Positions 33,748 through 44,044 of a DNA stretch of 64,000 nt are shown here, piece after piece; the stretch's first letter is position 1, and each line of letters opens with the position of its first letter. The position numbers and the translations under genes were made by a program. The stretch covers positions 16,365 to 80,364 of the forward strand of contig CALURI010000012.1 of assembly GCA_944323135.1 (NCBI GenBank). Direction: 5' to 3'. The notes beneath the pieces were generated by a model. That model had not been told where the DNA came from, searched no databases, and saw only the letters and a program-made list of their open reading frames with translations. The DNA is from Candidatus Gastranaerophilales bacterium (GTDB lineage: Bacteria > Cyanobacteriota > Vampirovibrionia > Gastranaerophilales > Gastranaerophilaceae).

Positions 33748-34878
33748 ATGTATCAAAATTACAATGAAAATCTAAGAATATTAAAAGAACTATCCCACTT
33801 TAGAAATATTAAAAATTTTGATTATAAAGACGAAAAATATATTTACATAAACAATAAAAAATTTTTAAATTTATCATCAAACAACTATCTTGGATTAGCT
33901 GACAACAAAAGTATTACAGAAGAATTTTTGAATTACGCACAAGATAAATATTCTTTCGGCAGTGCATCAGCAAGACTTTTAACCGGAACTTTACCTGTTT
34001 ATAAAGAGCTTGAAACATTAATTTCAAAAATATTTAACAAAGAAAAAACATTGATTTTTAACAGCGGTTATCACGCAAATGTCGGCATTAACAGTTCTAT
34101 TGCCGGCAAAGGTGATGTAATATTTTCGGACAAACTAAACCATGCAAGTATAATTGACGGAATGCAATTATCAAAAAGCAAATTCTTCAGATACCCGCAC
34201 AACAATATGGAAGCCCTTGAAAAACTTTTAATTCGGGAACGCAAAAATTTCAATAATGCCATAATTGTTTCAGAAAGCGTTTTTTCAATGGACGGTGATA
34301 TTGCTGATATTGAAACTCTTATTTATCTAAAAGAAAAATATAAATGTATTCTAATTCTTGATGAAGCTCACGCTTTTGGAGTTTTTGGCAAAAAAGGTCT
34401 TGGAGTAACTGAGCAGTTTGGATTAACAGACAAAATTGATTTAATTATCGGGACATTTGGCAAAGCAATAGGTTCTATGGGGGCTTTTGCAACTGGTAAT
34501 CAAATATTAATAGATTATCTGATAAACAAAGCTCGTCCTTTTATTTTTTCAACATCACTTCCGCCTATCAATATTGCTTTTTCAAAATGGATTATTGAAA
34601 ATAAACTTCCATATACTTTAGAAAAACGTTCAAATATGTTAAAACTCGGGCAAAAAGCAGGAAGTCAAAGCCATATTATACCAATTATTATCGGGAGCAA
34701 CAAAGACACAGTCGATACTTGTGAAATTCTCTTCCATAACGGTTTTTTCACCCTGCCGATTCGTCCCCCGGCTGTCCCTGAAGGCACTTCGAGAATACGA
34801 CTCTCATTGACAACAGAAATTAACGAAAAGGAATTATTTGATGCAATATCACTGGCTAAACAAGAAAAACAACAATAA
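33748..34878 (+). CDS. bioF: 8-amino-7-oxononanoate synthase
   Basis: 376 residues, alpha-oxoamine synthase family, PLP-dependent. BioF condenses pimeloyl-ACP with alanine to start the biotin ring. Motifs: NLSSNNYLGLADN near the N-terminus, SGYHANVGINSSIAGKGDV, DKLNHASIIDG, LILDEAHAFGVFGKKGLGV (PLP-binding Asp and His) and GTFGKAIGSMGAF with the Schiff-base Lys near residue 238. KBL is the main alternative, but the neighbouring bioG and bioC decide for BioF. First of three overlapping genes. No good ribosome site is visible upstream of the ATG. Confidence 0.93.
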   Translation: MYQNYNENLRILKELSHFRNIKNFDYKDEKYIYINNKKFLNLSSNNYLGLADNKSITEEFLNYAQDKYSFGSASARLLTGTLPVYKELETLISKIFNKEKTLIFNSGYHANVGINSSIAGKGDVIFSDKLNHASIIDGMQLSKSKFFRYPHNNMEALEKLLIRERKNFNNAIIVSESVFSMDGDIADIETLIYLKEKYKCILILDEAHAFGVFGKKGLGVTEQFGLTDKIDLIIGTFGKAIGSMGAFATGNQILIDYLINKARPFIFSTSLPPINIAFSKWIIENKLPYTLEKRSNMLKLGQKAGSQSHIIPIIIGSNKDTVDTCEILFHNGFFTLPIRPPAVPEGTSRIRLSLTTEINEKELFDAISLAKQEKQQ

Positions 34879-35491
34879 ACTTATAATATTTTTTACCGGT
34901 TGGAGTTTCGATGCTAACCCTTTTAATTTTTTAAAATGCGAAGATTATGACATTTTGATTTTATTTGATTATAATTCATTAGATTTGCCTGAAATCCCCG
35001 AATATAAAGAATATTTTCTAATTTCATGGTCTATGGGAGTATTCAGTGCATATCTTGTAAAAGACAAATTGCCAAAATTCACCAAAAAGCTGGCTATAAA
35101 CGGAACACTATGCCCTGTTGATAATGAATTCGGAATACCTGAGAAGCCTTTTCTCTTAACACTTAAACATGCAGAAAAGGGGCTTCAAGCCAAATTTTAT
35201 CAAAACATTTTTCAAACTGATGAAGAATACAACCGATACTTAAAAACACCTGTTAAACGCCCAATCCTCAATAGAGTATCTGAGTTAAACAGCCTGTATG
35301 AAAGAATTAAGAATACGAAATTAATTTATGAAAAATATTATAATAAAGTCATAATAAGCACTAATGATAAAATAATTCCGACACAAAATCAAATAAACTT
35401 TTGGAGCAAAAACTTAAATCCCAAAATAATTGAAAGCGGACATTTTCCTTATTATAATTTTGAAAGCTGGAATGAAATATTATGCATATAA
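34841..35491 (+). CDS. bioG: pimeloyl-ACP methyl ester esterase BioG
   Basis: 216 residues, DUF452 family. BioG removes the methyl ester from pimeloyl-ACP methyl ester, freeing it for BioF, and replaces BioH in some lineages. Sequence marks: IIFFTGWSFDANPF near the N-terminus (oxyanion region), the nucleophile Ser in LISWSMGVFSAYL, NDKIIPTQNQINFW near the catalytic Asp, and a late His in ESGHFPYYNFESW. ATG at 34841 follows AAAAGGAAT and overlaps the end of bioF by 38 bases; it overlaps bioC by 10, so the three are translationally coupled. Confidence 0.9.
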   Translation: MQYHWLNKKNNNKLIIFFTGWSFDANPFNFLKCEDYDILILFDYNSLDLPEIPEYKEYFLISWSMGVFSAYLVKDKLPKFTKKLAINGTLCPVDNEFGIPEKPFLLTLKHAEKGLQAKFYQNIFQTDEEYNRYLKTPVKRPILNRVSELNSLYERIKNTKLIYEKYYNKVIISTNDKIIPTQNQINFWSKNLNPKIIESGHFPYYNFESWNEILCI

Positions 35492-36222
35492 ACCCTAAAT
35501 TAATTAAAAAACAATTTGAAAAAAGTATTAACACATACAATGAAAACGCCATAGTTCAAAAAATTATGGCAGAAAAACTTGTAGAAGAAATTGCCAAAAT
35601 CAACACTCACTTTGACAATATCCTTGAATTGGGATGCGGAGCAGGACTATTAACAGAAGAATTAATAAAAAAAATTACATTCAAAAATTATTTTGCCAAT
35701 GACCTTATAGAAAACGCAAAATCTTACATAACAAACCTTATTCCAAATTCAACATTTTACTGCGGGAATGCCAAAAGAATAAAACCTGCACAAAAAATGG
35801 ATTTAATTATTTCAAATGCCATGTTTCAATGGTTTGAAAACCTCGATAGTATCAGTTTATATTACAAAAATTTATTAAATAACAACGGAATTTTAGCTTT
35901 TTCCACATTTTCAAAGGATAACTTTAAAGAAATCAGAGATTTAACGGGACTTTCATTAAATTACAAATCTTTAGAAGAAATAAAATGTATTTTTCAAAAA
36001 AATTACGACATTATACACATAGAAGAATTTAGCAAAATTCTACACTTTTCCACGCCTCTTGAACTTCTTGCACACATGAAAAGCACAGGAGTAAATTCTC
36101 TAACAGCACAACACTGGACTTTCAAAGAAATAAAAGCCTTTTGTGATAGCTATAAAAATAAATACCCTGAAATTAATCTGACATACTCTCCGATAATTTT
36201 TATTTGCAAAAAATCTCTATAA
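35482..36222 (+). CDS. bioC: malonyl-[acyl-carrier-protein] O-methyltransferase BioC
   Basis: 246 residues, class I SAM methyltransferase. BioC methylates malonyl-ACP so that the fatty-acid enzymes accept it as a primer for the pimeloyl chain. Motif I is ILELGCGAGLLTEELI; FANDLIENAK is motif II; MDLIISNAMFQWFENLDSI is the BioC-type post-motif, and ILAFSTFSKDNFKEIRDL follows. With BioF and BioG it covers the early pathway. The ring-closing genes (bioA, bioD, bioB) are not in the window. No BirA-type operator was recognised. Confidence 0.92.
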   Translation: MHINPKLIKKQFEKSINTYNENAIVQKIMAEKLVEEIAKINTHFDNILELGCGAGLLTEELIKKITFKNYFANDLIENAKSYITNLIPNSTFYCGNAKRIKPAQKMDLIISNAMFQWFENLDSISLYYKNLLNNNGILAFSTFSKDNFKEIRDLTGLSLNYKSLEEIKCIFQKNYDIIHIEEFSKILHFSTPLELLAHMKSTGVNSLTAQHWTFKEIKAFCDSYKNKYPEINLTYSPIIFICKKSL

Positions 36223-36302
36223 TAAAAAACATATAATAATAATTAAACTATATTTAACGGTAATTTGTTATTTTTTTTTCTTGTATTATAATAAAAATAT
36301 AA

Positions 36303-37724
<1,422 letters not shown>

Positions 37725-37794
37725 AAGGTAAAAAAAAAACAAAGACAAAACAAAAAAATTCGTCCTTACATTTTTACCATCTGAAAGGGTATTT

Positions 37795-38187
37795 ATGCAT
37801 TTAAAAATAATAACCAATGAAAAAATTGTTTTCGATGAAGATGTTGATGAAGTTTATACTAAAACAACAGACGGAGAAATCGGTATTTTAAAAAATCACG
37901 TACCGGTCATGGCAGCACTTGATATTGGAGTAACAAAAGCAGTAAAAAATAATGAACCCAAATATTTTACAACAATGGGCGGAGTATTCCAATTCAAAGA
38001 TGACAATGCATTAATATTAACTACAACAGCAGAACGCGGGGATGAGATTGATGTTGCCCGCGCAAAAGAAGCACTTAAACGAGCTCAAGCACGCTTGGCA
38101 GAAGCAGATGCCGAGCTTGATGCAAAACGAGCAGAAGCTGCTGTGGCAAGAGCTATGGCAAGATTAAAAGCAACTTTAAATAATTAA
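37795..38187 (+). CDS. atpC: ATP synthase subunit epsilon
   Basis: 130 residues, normal length. The N-terminal beta sandwich (MHLKIITNEKIVFDEDVDEV, then TTDGEIGILKNHVPVMAAL) matches AtpC, and the C-terminal helical hairpin (ARAKEALKRAQARLAEADAE) is present, so the protein can probably extend to inhibit ATP hydrolysis. GAAAGGG ribosome site 5 nt before the ATG. The 70-nt gap from atpD is A-rich with no hairpin. Confidence 0.95.
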   Translation: MHLKIITNEKIVFDEDVDEVYTKTTDGEIGILKNHVPVMAALDIGVTKAVKNNEPKYFTTMGGVFQFKDDNALILTTTAERGDEIDVARAKEALKRAQARLAEADAELDAKRAEAAVARAMARLKATLNN

Positions 38188-38216
38188 AATAAATAAATAA
38201 AAAATTAAACATATAA

Positions 38217-38246
38217 TAAATGCCGTTTTAAAACGGCATTTATTTT
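38217..38246 (+). terminator. intrinsic terminator after atpC
   Basis: Palindrome AAATGCCGTTTT/AAAACGGCATTT with flanking T-run, 30 nt past the atpC stop. Confidence 0.85.
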
Positions 38247-38280
38247 TAATAATAATTTGTAGAAAATATAATACTTGTTA

Positions 38281-38286
38281 TATAAT
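38281..38286 (+). promoter_or_regulatory. TATAAT -10 box 6 nt from the chromate transporter ATG (leaderless)
   Basis: TATAAT, then AAATTT, then ATG at 38293, with no Shine-Dalgarno sequence. TTGTAG lies 18 nt upstream as a weak -35. Confidence 0.55.
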
Positions 38287-38292
38287 AAATTT

Positions 38293-38850
38293 ATGGAAAA
38301 AACTTTATACCAAATATTCAAAACTTTTTTCAAAGTCGGAACATTATTACTTGGTGGAGGATATGTTATACTACCTCTTTTGCAGTCGGAAATTGTTGAC
38401 AAAAAACAATGGATAAATGATGATGAACTATGTGAATATTATGCATTAAGTCAAAGTGTTCCTGGAATAATCGCAGCCAATACAGCGATTTTTGTAGGGT
38501 ATAAATTAAAAAAAACTCCCGGTGCAATTGTTGCAACTTTAGGAATTGTCATGCCTGCATTTATTTCAATTATTCTAATCGCTAAAATCTTGGAAGAATT
38601 TGTGAAAATGCAATTTATCCAAAGTATTTTTTGGGGAGTAGGCATAGGTGTTGTATTACTAATTTATTTAGCAGTAAAAGAAATGTGGGAAAAAAGTGTT
38701 GTAGACAAATTTTCCTGCTGGATATTTTTCATAACATTTATTTTATCAACTTGTTTCAAAGCTCCGCCATCAGCATTAATTATTCTTGCAATATTTATAG
38801 GACTTTGGGTTCAGTATCAGAAAAAAATCGAACATGAGGAAGAAGAATGA
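38293..38850 (+). CDS. chromate transporter, short-chain subunit 1
   Basis: 185 residues, short (one-domain) CHR family protein with about five or six membrane spans. N-terminal FKVGTLLLGGGYVILPLLQ and ALSQSVPGIIAANTAIFVGYK are CHR motifs, with the GGGY and PG elements intact. Short-chain CHR proteins usually work as heterodimers with a second half-size partner, here the next gene, whose start overlaps by 4 bases. The physiological substrate may be chromate or another anion such as sulphate. The ATG at 38293 is preferred over an in-frame TTG at 38275. Confidence 0.88.
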   Translation: MEKTLYQIFKTFFKVGTLLLGGGYVILPLLQSEIVDKKQWINDDELCEYYALSQSVPGIIAANTAIFVGYKLKKTPGAIVATLGIVMPAFISIILIAKILEEFVKMQFIQSIFWGVGIGVVLLIYLAVKEMWEKSVVDKFSCWIFFITFILSTCFKAPPSALIILAIFIGLWVQYQKKIEHEEEE

Positions 38851-39380
38851 TTACATATTTAAAACTATTTCTTGAATTCTTTCATATAGGTTTATTTTCA
38901 TTTGGCGGCGGATATGCAACATTGCCATTTTTATACCACATCGCAGATGTCCAAAAATGGTATACTACAAAACAATTAACAGATATGATTGCAGTATCCT
39001 CTATAACACCAGGACCTGTCGGAGTTAACGTTGCAACATTTGCAGGTTATACAACAGCCGGTCTTGCCGGTGCATTTATTGCAACAACAGCAGTAATCTT
39101 ACCATCATTAATATTAATTATAATTATTTCAAAACTTTTAGAACAATTCAGACATAATAAATACGTAAAATCAGTTATTTATACATTAAAGCCTGCAGGA
39201 TGCGGACTTTTAGCAGCTGTTGGGGTTAATATGTTTATAAACAGCATAAATTTATTTGGCATTGTATTGCTTGTAGGTTTATTTATCGCAAGTATTACCG
39301 AAAAAAGAGACCCGCTCTTTTATCTTGGAGTTTCTGCACTTGTAGGGCTGATTGCAGGATTTTTTAATTTAACGGGCTAA
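38847..39380 (+). CDS. chromate transporter, short-chain subunit 2
   Basis: 177 residues, second CHR half-protein. N-terminal FFHIGLFSFGGGYATLPFLY, then MIAVSSITPGPVGVNVATFAGY and a long hydrophobic C-terminus match CHR. The ATGA overlap with the first subunit ensures coupled translation. Short-chain pairs of this type have been described as working together in other bacteria. Downstream is a TTGACA box and the phase-variable pilin gene. Confidence 0.88.
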   Translation: MITYLKLFLEFFHIGLFSFGGGYATLPFLYHIADVQKWYTTKQLTDMIAVSSITPGPVGVNVATFAGYTTAGLAGAFIATTAVILPSLILIIIISKLLEQFRHNKYVKSVIYTLKPAGCGLLAAVGVNMFINSINLFGIVLLVGLFIASITEKRDPLFYLGVSALVGLIAGFFNLTG

Positions 39381-39438
39381 ACATTGACAAATTTAAAAAA
39401 ATAGTAAATAATATAAATGAAAACAGGAGGCAGAAATT

Positions 39439-40187
39439 ATGGATTTAAGAGCTTTTAGGATTGCCCCCCCCCCGAAAAGTTAACTAATTTAAAGGGTTTA
39501 TGGGCTTTTACCTTAGCAGAAGTTTTGATTACTCTCGGGATTATAGGAGTTGTTGCAGCATTAACTATGCCTGCATTAATTGCCTATCACAGAAAAACAG
39601 TTGTTGAAACAAGATTAGCAAAATTTTACAGTACTATGAACCAAGCTATAAAAATGGCTGAAGCGGATTATGGAGATGTTAATCAATGGGACAAATGGGA
39701 AGATTTATATGAAACAGATGAAGATGGCAATAATAAAATAATAACAAATATAGAATATTTCAATAAATACTTTGAACCATACATTTCATATTTAAAAGTA
39801 GAACATGACAATGGAATTACAGTAATTTATTTTCCTGATGGAAGTCTTTCCACATTAAGAAGTAATGGGATTAGTTTTTATCCTAATGCTAAAGATTATA
39901 TTATAAAAAAAGAAGAAAGCGGGGAAATTAGAGGAGACCAATCACATAATGGGACTAAAGTGTTTTCATTCTTTTTTAATCCAACAGATAATACTACAGC
40001 TAATAAATATCACTACAATAAAGGAATCGAACCATACAAATACAATTGGGATGGCACAGAAGAAATGCTGAGAAATAACAATAATATAGGATGCAAACAA
40101 GAAGTTAGTAATTCAAGAGCATACTGTACCGCATTAATACAAATGAACGGTTGGAAAATACCAAAAGATTATCCGCTTAGATTTTAA
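39439..40187 (+). CDS. type IV prepilin, out of frame at a poly-C tract (probable phase-variable)
   Basis: ATG at 39439 has a strong AGGAGG ribosome site 8 nt upstream. The leader (MDLRAFRIAP) runs into ten consecutive C and, in this sequence, hits a stop (TAA 39481-39483) just after. The pilin frame resumes after the tract: EKLTNLKGLWAFTLAEVLIT, then LGIIGVVAALTMPALI and a 200-residue domain to 40187. Adding one C (or removing two) joins both into one 249-residue prepilin. The leader would be unusually long, about 25 residues, with Ala rather than Gly before FTLAE. The C-terminus has three Cys. The present C10 state is OFF; a sequencing error in the tract is the alternative. Confidence 0.75.
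39464..39473 (+). repeat. poly-C tract (C10), candidate contingency switch
   Basis: Ten C in a row, preceded by G and followed by G, inside the leader of a prepilin gene. No other C or G run of comparable length was noticed in the window, whose A+T content makes such a run very unlikely by chance. Confidence 0.85.
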
Positions 40188-40201
40188 AATTTATAAAAAA
40201 A

Positions 40202-41719
40202 TTATATTCTATATTGCAAAGCCTGCATAATATGAGTTTGTAAAATATTTTCAGAACTTTCCAAATCTGCAATTGTTCTTGCCAGTTTTAGGATTCTGTC
40301 ATATCGTCTGCCTGAAAGCTGATATTTTGCAACTGCAACTTTTAAAAGTTCAGAGCTTTGTTTATCTATTTGGCAATATTTTTTTATTAATTTTGAATTT
40401 AACTCTGAATTTGTTAAAATTCCTTCATTTTTATAACGTTCAGATTGAATTTTACGAGCTTTAATAACACGTTTTCTAATATCAAGAGAGGATTCATTTG
40501 AAGGTTCAGTGTTTAAAAGCTCTTCTGCCGTAAGTCTCGGAACTTCAACTTGCAAATCTATCCTATCTAATAAAGGCCCTGATATTCTTGATTTATATCT
40601 TGAAATTTGAAATTCAGAACAGGTACATTGCTTTTCTTTATCACCAAGATAACCGCAAGGACAAGGATTCATTGCACCAAGCAAAATAAATTTTGCAGGA
40701 TATTTAATTGAATGTTTAGCTCTTGAAATTACAATCTGACCATCTTCAAGAGGTTGGCGCAAAACCTCCAAAACATTTCTCGGGAATTCTGCCATTTCAT
40801 CCAAAAACAAAACTCCTCGATGAGCAAGCGTTATCTCTCCTGGTTTAGGATTTGAGCCGCCGCCGATTATTCCTGTTGCAGAAGCCGTATGATGCACTGC
40901 TCTGTATGGACGTTTTGTCATCAACGGTTCATCTGATGATAGAAGTCCTGAGATACTGTATATTTTTGTAAGCTCCAAAGCTTCTAAAAGTTCTAAAGGC
41001 GGCAATATCGAAGAAAAACACTTTGCCATAAGGGTTTTACCTGAGCCTGGCGAACCTGTCATAAGCATATTATGAGCGCCGGCTGCTGCAATTTCTAATG
41101 CTCGTTTTGCTTTTTGCTGACCTTTTACATCTTTAAAGTCATATATATATTCTTGTTTTATCCCTTCACACAAATATTTATTAATATCAATTTCAGTCGA
41201 TTTTATCTGGCTGTCAGTAAAATGATTAACCACATCCGCAAGTTTTTCAGCCCCTAAGACATTAACACCTCCTGCTAAAGCAGCTTCCGTTGCATTAATT
41301 TTAGGGACAAAAATATTTTTTATACCTGTGTTTTTTAAACCTAAAACAAGAGGCAAAACACCTGTTACGCCACGTAAAGAGCCATCTAAAGACAACTCCC
41401 CGATAAATGCATAATCTTTTACGTTATCCTCTTCTAAAGTTCCTTCCTCTATCAAAAGTCCTACAGCTATAGGTAAATCAAAATTTGATCCCTCTTTTTT
41501 TAAATCTGCTGGTGCAAGATTTATAACAACTTTTTTCGCAGGAAAAGTAAAGCCCGAATTTTTAATAGCTGAACGCACTCTATCTCGTGCTTCATTTATT
41601 GAAGCATCAGGCAGACCGACAATTGAAAACCCCGGTAAGCCATTTAATATATCAGTTTCTACAGAAACTTTGTAAGCATCTAACCCTATAACAGTAGCAG
41701 TTGTAACTTTATTTACCAT
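40202..41719 (-). CDS. comM: ComM/YifB family Mg-chelatase-like ATPase
   Basis: 505 residues. N-terminal Lon-type ribosomal S5 fold domain (about 1-170, GLPGFSIVGLPDASINEARD), then an AAA+ domain with Walker A MTGSPGSGKTLMAKCFSS, the insert PKPGEITLAHRGVLFLDEMA (Walker B) and a C-terminal Mg-chelatase domain. Cysteines CPCGYLGDKEKQCTC may bind zinc. ComM is a hexameric helicase that extends branch migration during natural transformation, which suits a cell with type IV pili. No ribosome site; TAGTAT lies 6 nt from the ATG. It ends 14 nt from the pilin gene at 39439 (convergent). Confidence 0.93.
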   Translation of the reverse strand: MVNKVTTATVIGLDAYKVSVETDILNGLPGFSIVGLPDASINEARDRVRSAIKNSGFTFPAKKVVINLAPADLKKEGSNFDLPIAVGLLIEEGTLEEDNVKDYAFIGELSLDGSLRGVTGVLPLVLGLKNTGIKNIFVPKINATEAALAGGVNVLGAEKLADVVNHFTDSQIKSTEIDINKYLCEGIKQEYIYDFKDVKGQQKAKRALEIAAAGAHNMLMTGSPGSGKTLMAKCFSSILPPLELLEALELTKIYSISGLLSSDEPLMTKRPYRAVHHTASATGIIGGGSNPKPGEITLAHRGVLFLDEMAEFPRNVLEVLRQPLEDGQIVISRAKHSIKYPAKFILLGAMNPCPCGYLGDKEKQCTCSEFQISRYKSRISGPLLDRIDLQVEVPRLTAEELLNTEPSNESSLDIRKRVIKARKIQSERYKNEGILTNSELNSKLIKKYCQIDKQSSELLKVAVAKYQLSGRRYDRILKLARTIADLESSENILQTHIMQALQYRI

Positions 41720-41749
41720 AAATATATACTACTACAAATATTTTTATTG

Positions 41750-41755
41750 TATAAT
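41750..41755 (+). promoter_or_regulatory. TATAAT -10 box 6 nt from the GT9 ATG (leaderless)
   Basis: TATAAT followed by CAAGCC and the ATG at 41762, with no ribosome site. No clear -35 is seen. Confidence 0.5.
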
Positions 41756-41761
41756 CAAGCC

Positions 41762-42739
41762 ATGAATATTTTAGCAATAAATTTTGGCGGAATAGGAGAT
41801 GAAATATTCTTTTTGCCGACATTAATATCATTAAAAAAAGAATTTCCAAACTCCAAAATAACTCTTGCACTTGAACCAAGAAGCAAGAGCGTTAAAGATT
41901 TAACAAATATTATTGACGATTTATTCCTAATTGATATTAAAGGGAAAAATAAATACTTAGAACTTTTAAAGCTTGTATATCTTGCGCGTAAAGGACATTT
42001 TGATATAGTTATATCATCCGGCGGAAATAAATTAATAAGTATCCTTTTAACATTAACAGGGATAAAACAACGATATGGCTATAATACCGGAAAATTAAGC
42101 GAAATCCTGTTAACCAAAACAGTTAGGCTTAACAAAAATCAATATGCCTGTGCAATGTATCATGATTTAATCTCACCAATTACAAATCACAAAACAGAAT
42201 TACCAGAAATCAATGTCCCCGCTCAGGGAAAAATTCCAAACTCCGTACTAATTCATCCTGGGGTGAGCAAAATGAGTATAAATAAAGGGATGATAAAAAC
42301 GGTTACAGCGGATGTGTGGGCACAAACTGTTGATTTACTCCTTGAGAAAGGCAAAAATGTTATTTTAGCAGGAGGCCCTGACGACAAAGAAGTTATTGAT
42401 ACTATCAGAAATAAAACTAAAAATAAAAATTTTGAAGATTTATACGGAAAAACAAAAAACTTAAAAGATCTTGCAGTAATTATCGGAAAAGCTGAAAAAT
42501 TTATATGTTCGGATTCCGCACCTTTACATGTCGGAGTTGCAATGGGAACAAAAACTTATGCAATTTTTGGTCCAACTGATGATAAAAAATTAATTCCGCA
42601 ATCAGAAAATGTCATTGCTATTAAAGCCTCTGACAATTGTCCGATAAAACCTTGCCTTTGGGAGCACAGACAGACAACTTGTGAAAAACTTGATTGTCTA
42701 AAAATTACTGCCCAAGATATTGTTGAGAAAGTTCTTTAG
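41762..42739 (+). CDS. glycosyltransferase family 9 (heptosyltransferase-like)
   Basis: 325 residues, GT-B fold. N-terminal ILAINFGGIGDEIFFLPTLI is the GT9 signature; VLIHPGVSKMSI and ILAGGPDDKEVID line the donor site, and ICSDSAPLHVGVAMGTKTYA with IFGPTDDKKLI is the C-terminal GT9 motif. It should add a heptose or similar sugar to lipooligosaccharide core. ATG at 41762 is preferred over an upstream in-frame start at 41747 because it matches the family N-terminus. Its 3' end overlaps the convergent HD gene by 35 bases. Divergent from comM. Confidence 0.9.
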   Translation: MNILAINFGGIGDEIFFLPTLISLKKEFPNSKITLALEPRSKSVKDLTNIIDDLFLIDIKGKNKYLELLKLVYLARKGHFDIVISSGGNKLISILLTLTGIKQRYGYNTGKLSEILLTKTVRLNKNQYACAMYHDLISPITNHKTELPEINVPAQGKIPNSVLIHPGVSKMSINKGMIKTVTADVWAQTVDLLLEKGKNVILAGGPDDKEVIDTIRNKTKNKNFEDLYGKTKNLKDLAVIIGKAEKFICSDSAPLHVGVAMGTKTYAIFGPTDDKKLIPQSENVIAIKASDNCPIKPCLWEHRQTTCEKLDCLKITAQDIVEKVL

Positions 42740-43343
42740 AATATAAATCCTCAAAAATATTTCGTAATTTAGTTTTATCTTCAATTATTTGGCGTAATTC
42801 ATTTAAAGGTTCTGCATTTTTTGAATCCTCAAACCACAATTTCATATAACCGCCTTTTGCATATTTTTCTGCCATGTGTTCTGTTAAATGCTGCCAATGA
42901 AGTTCTTTATCATCTGATGGGGTATTTTTCATGGAATATTGAATAGTACGTTTTATAATTTTTATAGGAACTATATCTCTGTCTGCCTCTGCAACAATTT
43001 TACCGTAAATACTTCTTGGCGGATTTTTTGAAGATGCTCTATGATCTTCAACTGCCTCCTTCATCAATTTGATTTCATCGGGAGAAAACCATTGATTTAT
43101 AACATTATCAGCTTCTAAAATTTTACCTGAAACTATATGATGAAATTCTCTTCCGTCACAAAGCCCCAAATCATGATATGCAGCTATAACATAAGCATAA
43201 TCAAGGTTTACATTACATTTTTCAGCAAGATTTAGACTTTCATTAATAACAGTTTGAACATGCTCTAAATTATGTCCTTTATCAAAATCAGCATATTTAG
43301 GAATAATCATAGTTTCAATATATTTTTGTAACTCTTTATTCAT
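42705..43343 (-). CDS. HD-domain phosphohydrolase-like protein
   Basis: 212 residues. HD superfamily: a first His in DKGHNLEHVQTVI, the HD pair in VIAAYHDLGLCDGREFHHI, further His and Asp in EAVEDHRASSKNPP, and AEADRDIVPI late in the domain. Such proteins are metal-dependent phosphohydrolases of nucleotides or related compounds; the substrate is unknown. ATG at 43343 shares one base with the stop codon of the upstream SDR gene (TAATG), so translation is coupled. Last gene of a five-gene minus-strand operon. Confidence 0.8.
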   Translation of the reverse strand: MNKELQKYIETMIIPKYADFDKGHNLEHVQTVINESLNLAEKCNVNLDYAYVIAAYHDLGLCDGREFHHIVSGKILEADNVINQWFSPDEIKLMKEAVEDHRASSKNPPRSIYGKIVAEADRDIVPIKIIKRTIQYSMKNTPSDDKELHWQHLTEHMAEKYAKGGYMKLWFEDSKNAEPLNELRQIIEDKTKLRNIFEDLYSKELSQQYLGQ

Positions 43344-44044
43344 TATATTCCAACACTCAATCCTGCACATAAATTTATTGCTTGTCCCGTAATCCCTTTT
43401 GCGTCTTCTGAAATTAAATATTTACAAAGCTTTGCAACCTCTTCAGGTTTTACAAATCTTTTTTGCGGAATTGTATCTATAATTTCTTCTTTTGAGAATT
43501 CACTATCCTCGATAGATGCCATTCCAAGTTCTGTTTCTACCCAACCCGGGTTTATTGTATTTACGGTTATATTATATTCTGCAACTTCCAGTGCCAAAGC
43601 TTTTGTCAAACCTACAAGCCCAGCCTTTGAAGAGGAATAAATACTTGCAAAAGCTTCTCCCATTATACCTGAAATCGAACCGATATTTATAATTCTTCCC
43701 CATCTTTTGTTTTTCATATAAGGAATAGCTTTTGAAATAAGATATGCAGGAGCTATCAAATTTGTCTGATATAACCTTTGAATATCAGCAATATTCATAG
43801 TTTCCAATCCTGCATAAATATATTCACCAGCATTATTTATCAAAACATCAATATTTTTTTCTTCAATAAATTCTGCAAGAACATTTATATCTTTCGATAA
43901 ATCACAAACACAAAATCCTTTTGCATTGCAAGCTGTAAGAGCCTTTTCATTTCGTCCTGTTACAAAAACTTCTCCGATATTTTGAAGTTCTTTTGCTATT
44001 GCATTACCTATACCCTTTGAAGCTCCTGTGACTAATATATTCAT
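43343..44044 (-). CDS. short-chain dehydrogenase/reductase (FabG-like)
   Basis: 233 residues, classical SDR. TGASKGIG nucleotide-binding motif (about 6-13), NNAGEYIYAG, catalytic Ser in NIGSISGIMGEA and Tyr-x3-Lys in YSSSKAGLVGLTKAL. INPGWVETELGM follows and GQAINLCAGLS is the usual C-terminal strand. It resembles 3-oxoacyl-ACP reductase, but size and context do not fix the substrate. Start overlaps the tcdA stop by 4 bases and its stop overlaps the HD gene start. Confidence 0.85.
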   Translation of the reverse strand: MNILVTGASKGIGNAIAKELQNIGEVFVTGRNEKALTACNAKGFCVCDLSKDINVLAEFIEEKNIDVLINNAGEYIYAGLETMNIADIQRLYQTNLIAPAYLISKAIPYMKNKRWGRIINIGSISGIMGEAFASIYSSSKAGLVGLTKALALEVAEYNITVNTINPGWVETELGMASIEDSEFSKEEIIDTIPQKRFVKPEEVAKLCKYLISEDAKGITGQAINLCAGLSVGI

